Assembly (NCBI RefSeq): GCF_039530225.1
Contig: NZ_BAAAOH010000001.1
Span: 1-64,000 of the forward strand
Length of the DNA: 64,000 nt
Reading direction: 5' to 3'
DNA from: Microbacterium pumilum
GTDB lineage: Bacteria; Actinomycetota; Actinomycetes; Actinomycetales; Microbacteriaceae
Shown: in pieces, positions 1-8,740 of the stretch
How positions within the stretch are numbered: the first letter of the stretch is position 1
Layout: the number at the start of each line of letters is the position of its first letter
Notes under the pieces: model-generated
What the model saw: the letters and a program-made list of their open reading frames with translations, nothing else
Databases searched by the model: none
Told to the model about the DNA's origin: nothing
Position numbers and translations under genes: made by a program

Positions 1-131
1 CGCACGTACAGCCGCCAGCCGCCGCCCACCTCACGCAGCTCGAAACCGCGGCGAGGACCGCCGGTGAGCCCGTCGTAGTCTTCGACGAGCCCTTCGATCG
101 CCTGACGCACGGCCGGCACGGGACCCCGCAT
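1..131 (-). pseudogene. scpB: ScpB-like fragment, N-terminus missing
   Basis: Reading leftward from an ATG at 131-129, the frame stays open to the window edge and contains VPAVRQAIEGLVEDYDG, then RRGFELREVGGGWRLYVR. This resembles the first winged-helix region of the segregation/condensation protein ScpB, which partners ScpA and SMC in chromosome condensation. ScpB proteins normally have about 25-30 residues before this point (an EAILLVVDEP-like helix). Here that stretch is replaced by the 3' end of urtA, whose stop codon is only 13 bases upstream and in another frame. I therefore read it as the body of scpB cut off from its own start. The rest of the gene lies outside the window. The family call rests on about 43 residues. 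Confidence 0.5.
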
Positions 132-144
132 CCAGACGGGCGGA

Positions 145-1452
145 TCAGCCTGCGGCAGCTACCAGTGCGTCGCGGACGTCATCCGGGAACCAGTCGTACG
201 CCTCGAGGAACGGGTCCGGCTCGATGGGCTCATCCGACGACCAGACGATGTCGAACTGGTTGTCGGCATTGATCCGGCCGATGTGGCCCTCCTTGGAGAT
301 GTGGTGGTTGTCGCCGTTCAGGGTCACGGTGCCCTCCGGTGCGTCGAAGCTGATTCCACCGGCCGCAGCTGCGGCATTCACGTCGTCGACCTCGAACGAG
401 CCGGCCGCTTCGACCAGTTCCTTATAGAGGTAGAGGGAGATGTAGGCGGCCTCCATCGGGTCGGAGGTCACTCCGCTGCTGCCCGGGTAGGCCTGCCAGT
501 TCTCGATGAATGTGGTGTTGGCCGGCGAATCGATCGACTGGAAGTAGTTCCACGATGCGTAGTTGCCCGTGACCTCGTGGCCCATTGACGGCGCCTCCTC
601 CTCGGCGATGGACACCGAGATGATCGGCGTCGTCTCCGGCGTGAGCCCGGCGTCGTAGTAGGCCTTGATGAACCCCACGTTGGACGAGCCGTTGATCGTG
701 TTGAAGATGAAGTCCGGATCCGCCTCGGCGATCTTCGCCACCTGAGTGGTCCAGTCGTCCTTGTCGAGGGGCACGTACTCCTCGCCGACGATCTCGATGC
801 CGAGTTCGGCCGCGTAAAGCTTGATGATCGCGTTCGCAGTCCGAGGGAAGACGTAGTCCGAACCCGCCAGGAACAGCGTCTTCACCCCCTGCGATGCAAG
901 GTAGTCCATCGCCGGCAGGATCTGCTGGTTGGTGGTCGCGCCGGTGTAGTAGATGTTCGGCGACGCCTCGAGCCCCTCGTACTGGACGGGGTAGAAGAAC
1001 AGACCGTTGTTCTCCTCGACGACCGGCTTGACGGCCTTGCGCGATGAGGAGGTCCAGCCGCCGAAGATCGCGGCCACGCAGTCCTGGGTGAGCAGCTTCT
1101 CGGTCTTCTCGGCGAAGGTCGGCCAGTCGGTGGCCCCGTCTTCCTGGACGTACTCGATCTGCTTGCCCAGGATGCCGCCGTCGGCGTTGATCTCGTCCGC
1201 GGCCATGTGCAGCACGTTCGAGACGGTCTTCTCCGAGATCGCCATGCCGCCGGTGAGTGAGTTGAGGAAGCCGAGCTTCACCGTGTCGCCGGATGTGTCG
1301 ATGCAGCTTTCGGATGCCGCACCGCCCGATTCAGACGGCGCTGCTGCGTCGCCGGCGCGGGCGCCGCAGCCCGCGAGCACGAGGGCCGCGACCGCCGCGA
1401 TGGCGGGAACGGCCAGCAGGCTGCGCGCCCGCCGAGTCCGTGTCGTTGTCAT
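145..1452 (-). CDS. urtA: urea ABC transporter substrate-binding lipoprotein
   Basis: This 435-residue protein starts with a lipoprotein signal peptide: basic N-terminus, hydrophobic core and lipobox LAGC with Cys29. The mature part opens with VKLGFLNSLTGGMAISE and has the periplasmic-binding fold of the UrtA/AmiC/FmdD group. GLFFYPVQYEGLEASPNIYYTG and the C-terminal NADNQFDIVW segment are typical of UrtA. It should sit on the outer membrane face and capture urea for an ABC importer that feeds the cytoplasmic urease. The start is the ATG at 1452, preceded by GGAG eight bases upstream; an open frame further upstream lacks homology. It is divergent from ureABC, which supports a nitrogen-scavenging role. 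The permeases and ATPases urtBCDE, normally directly downstream, are absent, so it may work with a transporter encoded elsewhere or be an orphan. Confidence 0.88.
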   Translation of the reverse strand: MTTTRTRRARSLLAVPAIAAVAALVLAGCGARAGDAAAPSESGGAASESCIDTSGDTVKLGFLNSLTGGMAISEKTVSNVLHMAADEINADGGILGKQIEYVQEDGATDWPTFAEKTEKLLTQDCVAAIFGGWTSSSRKAVKPVVEENNGLFFYPVQYEGLEASPNIYYTGATTNQQILPAMDYLASQGVKTLFLAGSDYVFPRTANAIIKLYAAELGIEIVGEEYVPLDKDDWTTQVAKIAEADPDFIFNTINGSSNVGFIKAYYDAGLTPETTPIISVSIAEEEAPSMGHEVTGNYASWNYFQSIDSPANTTFIENWQAYPGSSGVTSDPMEAAYISLYLYKELVEAAGSFEVDDVNAAAAAGGISFDAPEGTVTLNGDNHHISKEGHIGRINADNQFDIVWSSDEPIEPDPFLEAYDWFPDDVRDALVAAAG

Positions 1453-1917
1453 GTGGATCTCCGTTTCTGTGTGGTGCAGGGTGGTGCGTTCGGGATGATT
1501 GCTGCAATCTGCGGGCACGCCGAATGACCCCGTCGCGCCGTCGCTGTTCGCGGGAACGCCTGGTGAAGGCGTGCCGAAGATGCGGCGGAGACGGGCTGAT
1601 CGGTGAATCAGAGCGTGGTGCAGGGGTGGGACCGGTGGTGCGTGCTTCTCGATGCCTGATGGTGCCGGGCCTCGCGTGCCGGTTTGGATCGGCGGAAAGT
1701 TGATCGCCGACTGCTGCGGTAGTTGCCAGCATGGGACCGTGACATTGCTCTGACATTTCTCGATTGTTCCGATTTTGTTAACCATGAACCGCGGTTTCGG
1801 GCTGAGGGCCCGTAATTCCGCGGAACCGCTGGCGAAAGAGGTGGTCCGGGCATCCGGCACCCTCCGACAAACTGCTGCCCTATGGCACACTTCTGACATC
1901 ACCAGCCGGAGGCCCGA
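1453..1917. promoter_or_regulatory. divergent urtA/ureA promoter region with two CCGCGG palindromes
   Basis: This 465-base gap separates divergent urtA and ureA and must hold both promoters. Two 10-bp perfect palindromes sharing the core CCGCGG lie 29 bp apart centre to centre: AACCGCGGTT at 1787-1796 and TTCCGCGGAA at 1816-1825. They sit about 100-130 bases before ureA. I looked for GlnR- and AmtR-type nitrogen boxes and saw no convincing match. No gene is apparent in the gap. A role as operator is only inferred. Confidence 0.3.
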
Positions 1918-2220
1918 ATGCACTTCACTCCCGCCGAAACCGAAAAGCTTCTGCTGTCGGTCGCTGCGATGGTCGCGCGCGACCGGCTCGAGCGGGGCAT
2001 CCTCCTCAACCACCCCGAGACGGTCGCTCTGCTGTCGTGCTGGGTGATCGAACGGGCCAGGGAAGGACGCGGCGTGGCTGAGCTGATGCAGGAGGGCCGC
2101 GCCGTCCTCAGGCGTGATCAGGTCATGCCCGGCGTTCCGGAGATGCTGGCCGACGTGCAGGTCGAGGCGACCTTTCCCGACGGCCGAAAGCTCGTCACCG
2201 TCCACCACCCGATCGACTGA
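1918..2220 (+). CDS. ureA: urease gamma subunit
   Basis: A 100-residue protein matching the usual length of the urease gamma subunit. It opens with [23 protein letters not shown] and contains the conserved [21 protein letters not shown] segment, followed by a [18 protein letters not shown]-terminus. Gamma is a structural subunit of the (alpha-beta-gamma)3 nickel enzyme that hydrolyses urea to ammonia and carbamate in the cytoplasm. It is the first gene of ureABC-F-G-D, with ureB starting nine bases after its stop. The ATG is preceded by a GGAGG-like stretch (cggaggcccg), which supports this start. Confidence 0.95.
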   Translation: MHFTPAETEKLLLSVAAMVARDRLERGILLNHPETVALLSCWVIERAREGRGVAELMQEGRAVLRRDQVMPGVPEMLADVQVEATFPDGRKLVTVHHPID

Positions 2221-2229
2221 GGAGTCGCC

Positions 2230-2580
2230 GTGGCATCCGCTTCCTCCGATGGCCCTGGCGCCTTCCGAATCCAACCGGGGCGCATCGAGCTCAACGCCGA
2301 TCGCACCGAGGCCGAGCGCATCAAGCTCGTGCTCGTGAACACCGGCGACCGCCCCATCCAGATCGGCTCCCACATCCATCTGCCCGATGTGAACCAGGCG
2401 CTGGAGTTCGACCGCGCCCTAGCCCACGGGTTCCGCCTCGACATCCCCTCCGGCACGTCGCAGCGATTCGAGCCGGGGGCATCGCGCGAGCTCGCCGCGG
2501 TGGCACTCCGCGGCGCCCGAAGGGTTCCCGGCATCCAGATCAAGGCCGACGGAGAGGAGGTGCTCGATGGTGTGGCTTGA
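2230..2580 (+). CDS. ureB: urease beta subunit
   Basis: A 116-residue protein that begins at a GTG and has the beta-subunit core: [16 protein letters not shown], then [30 protein letters not shown] and a Gly/Arg-rich end. GSHIH followed by a short loop and LEFDR is the family hallmark, although many homologues read GSHFHF and NxAL. The subunit is structural and packs against UreC. The end of the gene overlaps the ureC start by 14 bases, suggesting translational coupling. Nothing in it looks damaged. Confidence 0.94.
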   Translation: MASASSDGPGAFRIQPGRIELNADRTEAERIKLVLVNTGDRPIQIGSHIHLPDVNQALEFDRALAHGFRLDIPSGTSQRFEPGASRELAAVALRGARRVPGIQIKADGEEVLDGVA

Positions 2581-4264
2581 CCGGTCGAGGTATGCGGCGA
2601 TCTACGGCCCGACCGTGGGAGATGAGGTGCGCCTCGGCGACACCGACCTGTGGATCCAGATCGAGCGCGACCTCACCGTCGGCGGCGAGGAGGCCGTCTT
2701 CGGCGGCGGCAAGTCCATCCGCGAATCCATGGCACAGGCGACGACGACGCGAGCGGACGGCGCCCTCGACACCGTGATCACGAACGCGATCATCCTGGAC
2801 TGGTGGGGAATCGTCCGCGCCGATATCGGCATCCGGGACGGTCGCATCGTGGGGATCGGGCACGCGGGAAATCCCGACATCAGCGACGGCATCGACATGA
2901 TCATCGGGCCGTCCACGGATGTCATCTCGGGTGAGGGGCGCATCGTCACCGCGGGCGCCATCGACTCGCATGTCCACCTGCTGTCGCCGTCGCAGATCCA
3001 CGAGGCTCTCGCCACCGGGATCACGACGATCGTGGGCGGCGGTACCGGACCATCGGAAGGATCCAAGGCGACGACGGTCACGCCCGGTGCATGGCACCTG
3101 TCGGCGATGCATCGTGCGCTCGATCCCCTGCCCGTGAACATCCTGCTGCTCGGCAAGGGCAACACCGTGTCGATGGCCGCGCTGAAGGAGCAGGCGCTCG
3201 CGGGCGCCGCCGGCTACAAGGTGCACGAGGACTGGGGCTCGTCTCCCGCCGCGATAGACGCGTCACTGCGCGCGGCCGAGGAGTGGGGACTGCAGGTCGC
3301 ACTGCACTCGGACTCGCTGAACGAGTCGGGATTCGTCGAATCCACGATCGCGGCAATAGGCGGCCGATCGATCCACGCGTTCCACGTCGAGGGGGCCGGG
3401 GGCGGTCATGCCCCCGACATCCTCTCGATCGCGGGCCTGCCCAACGTGATCCCCGGTTCCACGAACCCGACGCTCCCGCACACCGTCAACACGGTCGCCG
3501 AGCACCTCGACATGCTGATGGTCTGCCATCACCTGAACCCCGCGGTACCGGAGGACCTCGCGTTCGCCGAGTCCCGTATCCGGGCCACCACCATCGCCGC
3601 GGAAGACATCCTCCACGACATCGGAGCACTGTCGGTGACCTCGTCCGACGCGCAGGCGATGGGTCGGATCGGCGAAGTCGTGACGCGCACCTGGCAGGTC
3701 GCGCATGTCATGAAGCACCGTCGCGGCGCGCTTTCGGGTGGGATGCCGGCAGACAACGAGCGGGCGAGACGCTACGTGGCGAAATACACGATCAACCCCG
3801 CGATCGCCCACGGGATCGCCTACGACGTGGGCTCGATCGAGGTCGGCCGGCTCGCCGACCTCGCGGTGTGGGACCCGAAGTTCTTCGGCGTCCGGCCTGC
3901 CGTCGTCATCAAAGGCGGTGCGATCGCGTGGGCCGCGCTCGGCGATCCGAACGCCTCGATCCCGACGCCGCAGCCGGTGATGATGCGACCGTCTTTCGGC
4001 GACACGATCGGGGCAGACCTGTCCGTGACGTACGTCTCGCCTGCGGCGCTCGAGGCCGGTCTCGCCGAGACCCTCGGTCTGCGCCGGAGGCTCGCCGCGG
4101 TAGAGCCCACACGTCACATCGGCAAGGCCGAGATGAAGAACAACGACGTCCTGCCGTCGATCCGCATCCGTCCCGACACGTTCGAGATCTCGATCGACGG
4201 TGAAGACGTCGAGCCCGCGCCTGCGGCATCCCTCCCCCTCGCCCAGCTCTACAACCTGTTCTGA
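2567..4264 (+). CDS. ureC: urease alpha (catalytic) subunit
   Basis: A 565-residue catalytic subunit, close to the usual 567-572. The bimetal nickel site is intact: HVHLLSPSQ (first His about residue 134), the lysine that becomes carbamylated in GYKVHEDWG (Lys218), the His cluster in [10 protein letters not shown] and [16 protein letters not shown], the flap Cys in MVCHHL (Cys320) and the catalytic Asp in SSDAQAMGR (Asp361). HVHLLSPSQ replaces the commoner HIHFICPQQ and SSDAQAM replaces SSDSQAM, both conservative. The ATG at 2567 follows GGAGAGGAGG with six bases between. It hydrolyses urea in the cytoplasm after UreDFG-dependent nickel loading. It is followed by the accessory genes F, G and D on the same strand. 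Confidence 0.97.
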   Translation: MVWLDRSRYAAIYGPTVGDEVRLGDTDLWIQIERDLTVGGEEAVFGGGKSIRESMAQATTTRADGALDTVITNAIILDWWGIVRADIGIRDGRIVGIGHAGNPDISDGIDMIIGPSTDVISGEGRIVTAGAIDSHVHLLSPSQIHEALATGITTIVGGGTGPSEGSKATTVTPGAWHLSAMHRALDPLPVNILLLGKGNTVSMAALKEQALAGAAGYKVHEDWGSSPAAIDASLRAAEEWGLQVALHSDSLNESGFVESTIAAIGGRSIHAFHVEGAGGGHAPDILSIAGLPNVIPGSTNPTLPHTVNTVAEHLDMLMVCHHLNPAVPEDLAFAESRIRATTIAAEDILHDIGALSVTSSDAQAMGRIGEVVTRTWQVAHVMKHRRGALSGGMPADNERARRYVAKYTINPAIAHGIAYDVGSIEVGRLADLAVWDPKFFGVRPAVVIKGGAIAWAALGDPNASIPTPQPVMMRPSFGDTIGADLSVTYVSPAALEAGLAETLGLRRRLAAVEPTRHIGKAEMKNNDVLPSIRIRPDTFEISIDGEDVEPAPAASLPLAQLYNLF

Positions 4265-4273
4265 GAGCGATGC

Positions 4274-4948
4274 ATGGACTCTGCCGCCCACACCGTCGCC
4301 CTGCTGCTCGCCGACGCACGACTTCCTTCCGGCGGGCATGCGTTCTCGGCGGGCGTCGAGCCGGCGCTCCAAGGCGGACTCGCGCGCCCCGATGCCGGTG
4401 CGTTCCTGCGGGCTCGAGCGCGGACGACCACCCTCGTCGACGCGGCAACGGCGGTCGTGGCGCGGCGGGCCGGCTTGATGGGTACGTCCTACGCGCCGGT
4501 CGAACGGGCCTGGGCGGCGCGCACTCCCAGTCGTGCGGCTCGTACCGCCTCGATGGATCTCGGGCGCGGGCTGCTTCGACTGGCTCAGCGCCTGTGGCCG
4601 CAGTCCCCGTCGATCGCGGCTCTGACCGCCGACGGAGCCGCATCGCCGCCCCGCCCGATCGTCCTCGGCGCGGTCGCGGCCCACACCGGACTCGACGCCC
4701 AGGCTCTCGTGCGCGTCGCGGTCTACGACGACATGGCCGGTGGCGTCGCGGCGCTGCTCAAGCTCGAACCCGGAGACCCCGTGGACGGAGTGCGGCTTGT
4801 GCTCGATGCGTGCGCCGCGGTCGATCCGCTTGTCTCACAGCTCGCGGCACTCGACTCTCCGGAGTCGATCCCCGCCGCGAGCGCCCCCCAAGCCGAGGCC
4901 TGGACCGAAGCCCACGCCATCACGAACAGGAGACTCTTCCGTGCCTGA
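4274..4948 (+). CDS. ureF: urease accessory protein UreF
   Basis: A 224-residue all-helical accessory protein. The N-terminus [26 protein letters not shown] matches the UreF signature (LPxGxFxxSxGLExxxxxG). UreF joins UreD and UreG in the GTPase complex that delivers carbon dioxide and Ni2+ to apo-urease. It lies nine bases after ureC, and its stop overlaps the ureG GTG by eight bases, so translation is probably coupled. No ureE lies between ureC and ureF, where many operons carry it. Confidence 0.9.
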   Translation: MDSAAHTVALLLADARLPSGGHAFSAGVEPALQGGLARPDAGAFLRARARTTTLVDAATAVVARRAGLMGTSYAPVERAWAARTPSRAARTASMDLGRGLLRLAQRLWPQSPSIAALTADGAASPPRPIVLGAVAAHTGLDAQALVRVAVYDDMAGGVAALLKLEPGDPVDGVRLVLDACAAVDPLVSQLAALDSPESIPAASAPQAEAWTEAHAITNRRLFRA

Positions 4949-5753
4949 CCATCTGCCTTCTCCCCGCGCTCTGCGTCTCGGCGTCGCCGGCCCCGTCGGC
5001 ACCGGCAAATCGTCGCTGATCGCGACCGTCTGCCGGGCGCTCGCCACCGAACTGCGACTGGGCGTCATCACGAATGACATCTACACCGACGAGGATGCGC
5101 GGTTCCTGCGCTCCGCAGGCGTGCTGGAGCCAGAGCGCATCCGTGCCGTTGAGACGGGCGCGTGTCCGCACACCGCGATTCGCGACGACATCACCACCAA
5201 CCTGCTCGCCGCGGAAGACCTCGAGCGGGATTTCGCGCCCCTGGATGTGGTGCTCATCGAGTCGGGCGGCGACAACCTGACGGCCACATTCTCGCCTGCT
5301 CTGGTCGATGCGCAGATCTTCGTGCTGGATGTCGCCGGCGGCGGCGATGTCGCTCGCAAGGGCGGTCCCGGCATCGGTCGCGCCGACCTCCTGGTCGTGA
5401 ACAAGACGGACCTCGCACCCTATGTCGACGTCGACGTGGCGCGGATGGTCGCGGATGCCGAAGCCGCGCGAGACGGCCGCGCCGTACTGGCACTGTCTCG
5501 GCACGACGCCGCGTCGGTCGCAGCGCTGCGCGCATGGGTGCTCACGATCCTCGCCGGCCATCGGGCGGGCACCCACATCGCGCAGGACCCCGGCCCGATG
5601 GCGCCGCACTTCCACGCGGATGACGAGCACCCCGAGGGCGGGTTCATCCATTCGCATGTCGAGAACGACTCGCACGGCTCGGATGCCGAGCACGGCCATG
5701 ACCACGACCACTCTCGCGCGCATGCCGGTGCAGGAATGAACGCGGACGAGTGA
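4941..5753 (+). CDS. ureG: urease accessory GTPase UreG with His-rich C-terminal tail
   Basis: The GTG at 4941 gives 270 residues. The SIMIBI GTPase core is intact: P-loop [10 protein letters not shown], metal-binding [13 protein letters not shown] (Cys-Pro-His), [17 protein letters not shown] and the nucleotide-base motif [11 protein letters not shown]. UreG normally ends near 205-225 residues. Here about 55-60 further residues follow, carrying about twelve histidines with many Asp/Glu, including the cluster [11 protein letters not shown]. UreG hydrolyses GTP to drive nickel transfer to urease. No ureE is in the operon, so the tail may store or deliver Ni2+ in its place (inference). The ureD GTG overlaps the stop (GTGA). 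Confidence 0.93.
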   Translation: MPDHLPSPRALRLGVAGPVGTGKSSLIATVCRALATELRLGVITNDIYTDEDARFLRSAGVLEPERIRAVETGACPHTAIRDDITTNLLAAEDLERDFAPLDVVLIESGGDNLTATFSPALVDAQIFVLDVAGGGDVARKGGPGIGRADLLVVNKTDLAPYVDVDVARMVADAEAARDGRAVLALSRHDAASVAALRAWVLTILAGHRAGTHIAQDPGPMAPHFHADDEHPEGGFIHSHVENDSHGSDAEHGHDHDHSRAHAGAGMNADE

Positions 5754-6487
5754 CAACCACACGCATCGCGATCACCGCGGGCGCGCCGCGCGCGCATGTG
5801 GAACTGGCGGTCGGCGCGCTCGCGCCGCGCCTGATCTCACGCGATGCCCTGCGCGCGCATGTCGCGGTCGCCGCGGCCGGCATGGTCCTGCTCGGCGGCG
5901 ACCACGTGCACGTCGGGATCGACGTCGGTCGGGGGTGCACTCTCGAGATCGAGGATGTCGGGGGCACGGTCGCATACCCGGGGGCGCGCTCGTCGTGGGT
6001 GCTGGACGTCCGGATCGGAGCCGGCGGATCACTCCTGTGGCACGGCCTGCCGTTCGTGGTCACCGACGGGGCCGACGTCGAACGCCGCAGCGCGATCACC
6101 TTGGACTCCGGCGCGCGAGCGGTCATCCGCGAGACGCTCGTTCTCGGCAGGCACGGTGAGCGCGGTGGCCGATTGGTCTCGGCGCTCGCGGTCGTCGACG
6201 GAGGCGGACCGATCCTGCTCGAGCGGCTGGATGCGAACGGCGACGCCCCCGAGCCCGGTGTTCTGGGGAGCAATCGGGTGCTGGATGCGGTGATCGCGGT
6301 CGGATTCCGCCCGCCCACTCGTCCGGAAGACCTCGAGTTCGATCGCCCCGGATCGATGGCACGCCACCTCTCCGACCACACGCACGGTTCCCCTCTCGAT
6401 CCGGTGTGGGACACATGGGTTGCACACGCGGAGGCACGCCTTCATGCGAGCGAGACGGAGAGGGATCGCGTTGACCTCACTGTCTGA
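5750..6487 (+). CDS. ureD: urease accessory protein UreD
   Basis: A 245-residue protein starting at GTG 5750, overlapping the ureG stop by four bases. It has the beta-rich UreD/UreH plan, including a [19 protein letters not shown] stretch, [22 protein letters not shown] and a [14 protein letters not shown] loop. UreD is the scaffold that binds apo-urease and UreF and channels nickel to the active site. It is a little shorter than many homologues (about 260-280) but shows no break. The end of the gene overlaps the start of the nickel transporter gene. Confidence 0.88.
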   Translation: MTTTRIAITAGAPRAHVELAVGALAPRLISRDALRAHVAVAAAGMVLLGGDHVHVGIDVGRGCTLEIEDVGGTVAYPGARSSWVLDVRIGAGGSLLWHGLPFVVTDGADVERRSAITLDSGARAVIRETLVLGRHGERGGRLVSALAVVDGGGPILLERLDANGDAPEPGVLGSNRVLDAVIAVGFRPPTRPEDLEFDRPGSMARHLSDHTHGSPLDPVWDTWVAHAEARLHASETERDRVDLTV

Positions 6488-7631
6488 CGAGCGCACCCCG
6501 ACACGCATCCGGCGTGGCACGATCGGTGTCATCGCGCTGATCGCGCTTCTGCACGTGCTGGGATGGGGAATCCTCGTGCTCCTCGTGATCCCGGCCGGCG
6601 TCCCTCTCGGCGGCGGTGGCGGCACGCCTGTGACGCTGGGCGTCGGGCTCACTGCCTACGCCTTGGGTGTGCGCCACGCGTTCGACGCCGACCACATCGC
6701 CGCGATCGACAACACCGCCCGACGCCTCGCCGAACGCGGCAAGCCCGCGAGCACCGTCGGGTTCTGGTTCTCACTCGGCCATTCGACGATCGTCGTCGTG
6801 CTCTGCATCCTGCTGACGCTGGGGATCACGGCGATCAGCTCATCCCTCGCCGACGACTCATCCGCCCTTCGCACCTGGACCGGGATCATCGGCCCCACCG
6901 TCTCGGGCGTGTTCCTGCTCGTCATCGCCGCGATCAACATCGCCGCACTGCGCCGCCGCCAGGGGCACGCCGGCGGTCCGGTGCTCAGGATGCTCGGGCC
7001 CCTCGAGAAGGCGGTGGATCGTCCGTCCCGGATGTACTTCGTGGGGCTGCTGTTCGGCCTCGGGTTCGACACCGCCACCGAGATCGGGCTGCTCGCACTT
7101 GCAGGTGCTGCCACGCTCGGGGCTGTGCCCTGGTGGGCGGCGCTCACCCTGCCCATCCTCTTCGCCGCGGGGATGAGCGCTTTCGACACGACCCAGGGCG
7201 CGGTGATGCGTCGCGCCTACACGTGGAACCCCGGTCGTCGCCGCCTCGGTGAGGTGTACGCGATCGCGATGACGGGTCTCTCCGTCGTCGCCGCAGTGCT
7301 GATCGCGATCGTCCAGCTCTCGGACGTGCTCGTCGTGAATGTCGGTGTGGGCGGCCCGCTGCCCTGGCTCGCATCTGTCGGGATCGACGACCTCGGTTTC
7401 GTGCTCACGGGCCTGCTGCTGGTCATGTGGGCAGCCGTGCTGTTCGTCACGAACCGCCCGCAGTACTCTGCGGGCGGTTCGGAGTCTCAGTCGATTCGGG
7501 CGATGAGGTGGCCTGTGCGGAATCCCCCCTTGGATCCGCACAGGCCCTCGAGGCACGCTGAGTATGGAGCCCCCCAGCCCTCGACGCCCTCGATGGGTCT
7601 CAGTCCACCGCATCGTCGTGAGCGTCGATAG
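6444..7631 (+). CDS. nicT: NiCoT-family nickel/cobalt transporter
   Basis: A polytopic membrane protein with all NiCoT signatures: RHAFDADHIAAIDN in helix 2, FSLGHSTIVV, LGFDTATEIGLL and FAAGMSAFDT. It imports Ni2+ (possibly Co2+), here clearly to supply urease. The ATG at 6444 has GGAGG nine bases upstream and gives 395 residues; a TTG at 6471 after GGAGAGG is an alternative. The gene overlaps the end of ureD, so it is the last gene of the urease operon. Oddly, the frame runs about 55 residues past the last membrane helix, through two strong hairpins at 7451-7480 and 7510-7546, into low-complexity sequence. The true end may have been lost by a small mutation near 7450-7500. Confidence 0.9.
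   Translation: MRARRRGIALTSLSDERTPTRIRRGTIGVIALIALLHVLGWGILVLLVIPAGVPLGGGGGTPVTLGVGLTAYALGVRHAFDADHIAAIDNTARRLAERGKPASTVGFWFSLGHSTIVVVLCILLTLGITAISSSLADDSSALRTWTGIIGPTVSGVFLLVIAAINIAALRRRQGHAGGPVLRMLGPLEKAVDRPSRMYFVGLLFGLGFDTATEIGLLALAGAATLGAVPWWAALTLPILFAAGMSAFDTTQGAVMRRAYTWNPGRRRLGEVYAIAMTGLSVVAAVLIAIVQLSDVLVVNVGVGGPLPWLASVGIDDLGFVLTGLLLVMWAAVLFVTNRPQYSAGGSESQSIRAMRWPVRNPPLDPHRPSRHAEYGAPQPSTPSMGLSPPHRRERR
7451..7546. terminator. two tandem terminator-like hairpins
   Basis: The first hairpin (7451-7480) has perfect 13-bp arms, GAACCGCCCGCAG and CTGCGGGCGGTTC, around the loop TACT. The second (7510-7546) has 12-bp arms, GGCCTGTGCGGA and TCCGCACAGGCC, around a 13-base loop. They lie between convergent transcription units (urease/nickel operon from the left, aldo/keto reductase from the right), where bidirectional terminators are expected. 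There is no clear U-run. Both lie inside the 3' end of the nickel-transporter reading frame, which is unusual. Confidence 0.6.
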
Positions 7632-7690
7632 GGGCGAAAGTCCCGCCGCGGCGCGCACCGACGGAGACTTCGCATCGATCGCGGGAAAGG

Positions 7691-8683
7691 TCAGGCCCTG
7701 TGGCTGTGGTCGTCGATCACGGCCAGCTCCGCGGCAGTGATCTCCAGCGATTCGAGCGCCGCGAGGTTCTGGTCGAGCTGAGCCGTACTGGAGGCGCCGA
7801 CGAGGGCACTGGTGACCTCGGGACGCCGGAGCACCCACGCCAACGCGAGCTGCGAGAGTGTCTGCCCGCGTGCCTGGGCGAGGTCGGTGAGCGCTCGAGC
7901 GTTCGCGAGGTACACCTCGCTGATGTCCGAGGTGGTCATCCAGCGTCCCTCAGCCGCACGGGAGTCGGCAGGAACCCCCTGCAGGTACCGATCGGTCAGC
8001 AGCCCTCCCGCGAGCGGTGAGAACACGATGCATCCGACGCCGAACTCGGCGATGGTGTCGAGCAGTCGATGCTCCGGCTTGCGATCGAAGATGTTGTAGC
8101 GCGGCTGGTGGATCGTCAGCGGGATGTTCTCCGCCCGAAGCGCCGCGACTGCCGCGCGCATCTGGTCGGCGTCGTAGTTCGACACGCCGACGTACAGTGC
8201 CTTGCCCTGGCGCACCGCCGTCGCCAGAGCCCCCATCGTCTCCTCGATAGGCGTCTCAGGGTCGGGTCGATGCGAGTAGAACACATCGACGTAATCCAAT
8301 CCCGTCCGCTGCAGAGATTGGTCCAGCGAGGCGAGCATCGACTTGCGGGATCCCCAGTCACCGTAGGGGCCGTCCCACATCTGATAGCCGGCCTTGGTCG
8401 AGACGATGATCTCGTCGCGATAGGCCTTCAGGTCACTCCCGATGATCTGACCGAACGCGGTCTCGGCAGCCCCGGGCGGCGGCCCGTAGTTGTTCGCGAG
8501 ATCGAAGTGGGTGATTCCGCGGTCGAAGGCGTGGGTGACGAGGGCGCGCTGAGTCTCCCAGCCGCGCGTCGTTCCGAAGTTGTTCCAAAGGCCGAGCGAG
8601 ATACGCGGGAGCAGGAGGCCACTTCGACCTGATCGAACGTAGGTCATCGAGGCGTAACGGTCGGGCGCGGCTGTATGTGGCAT
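7691..8683 (-). CDS. aldo/keto reductase (YghZ/L-glyceraldehyde-3-phosphate reductase type)
   Basis: A 330-residue (beta/alpha)8 NADPH-dependent reductase. The catalytic tetrad is visible as DLANNYGPPPGAAE (Asp, Tyr), VSTKAGY (Lys) and YSHRPDPETPIEE (His). The cofactor-binding end is ALVGASSTAQLDQNLAAL. RSGRSGLLLPRISLGLWNNFG and the NYGPPPGAAE segment are typical of the YghZ/Gpr and potassium-channel-beta-like branch. The likely reaction is reduction of small aldehydes with NADPH; the true substrate cannot be told. It stands just downstream of the GH35 gene on the same strand with about 57 bases between, so it may be co-transcribed with the sugar locus. Confidence 0.85.
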   Translation of the reverse strand: MPHTAAPDRYASMTYVRSGRSGLLLPRISLGLWNNFGTTRGWETQRALVTHAFDRGITHFDLANNYGPPPGAAETAFGQIIGSDLKAYRDEIIVSTKAGYQMWDGPYGDWGSRKSMLASLDQSLQRTGLDYVDVFYSHRPDPETPIEETMGALATAVRQGKALYVGVSNYDADQMRAAVAALRAENIPLTIHQPRYNIFDRKPEHRLLDTIAEFGVGCIVFSPLAGGLLTDRYLQGVPADSRAAEGRWMTTSDISEVYLANARALTDLAQARGQTLSQLALAWVLRRPEVTSALVGASSTAQLDQNLAALESLEITAAELAVIDDHSHRA

Positions 8684-8740
8684 CGGTTTCCTCGCGGCAG
8701 GGCCGCCGTGGTGGATGGGCGGGGAACGGGGTGCACGTGA

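Noticed and set aside
1741..1800. GlnR- or AmtR-like nitrogen box before ureA
   Set aside because: GTTAAC-type text is present but does not fit the GTnAC-n6-GAAAC or AmtR consensus well.
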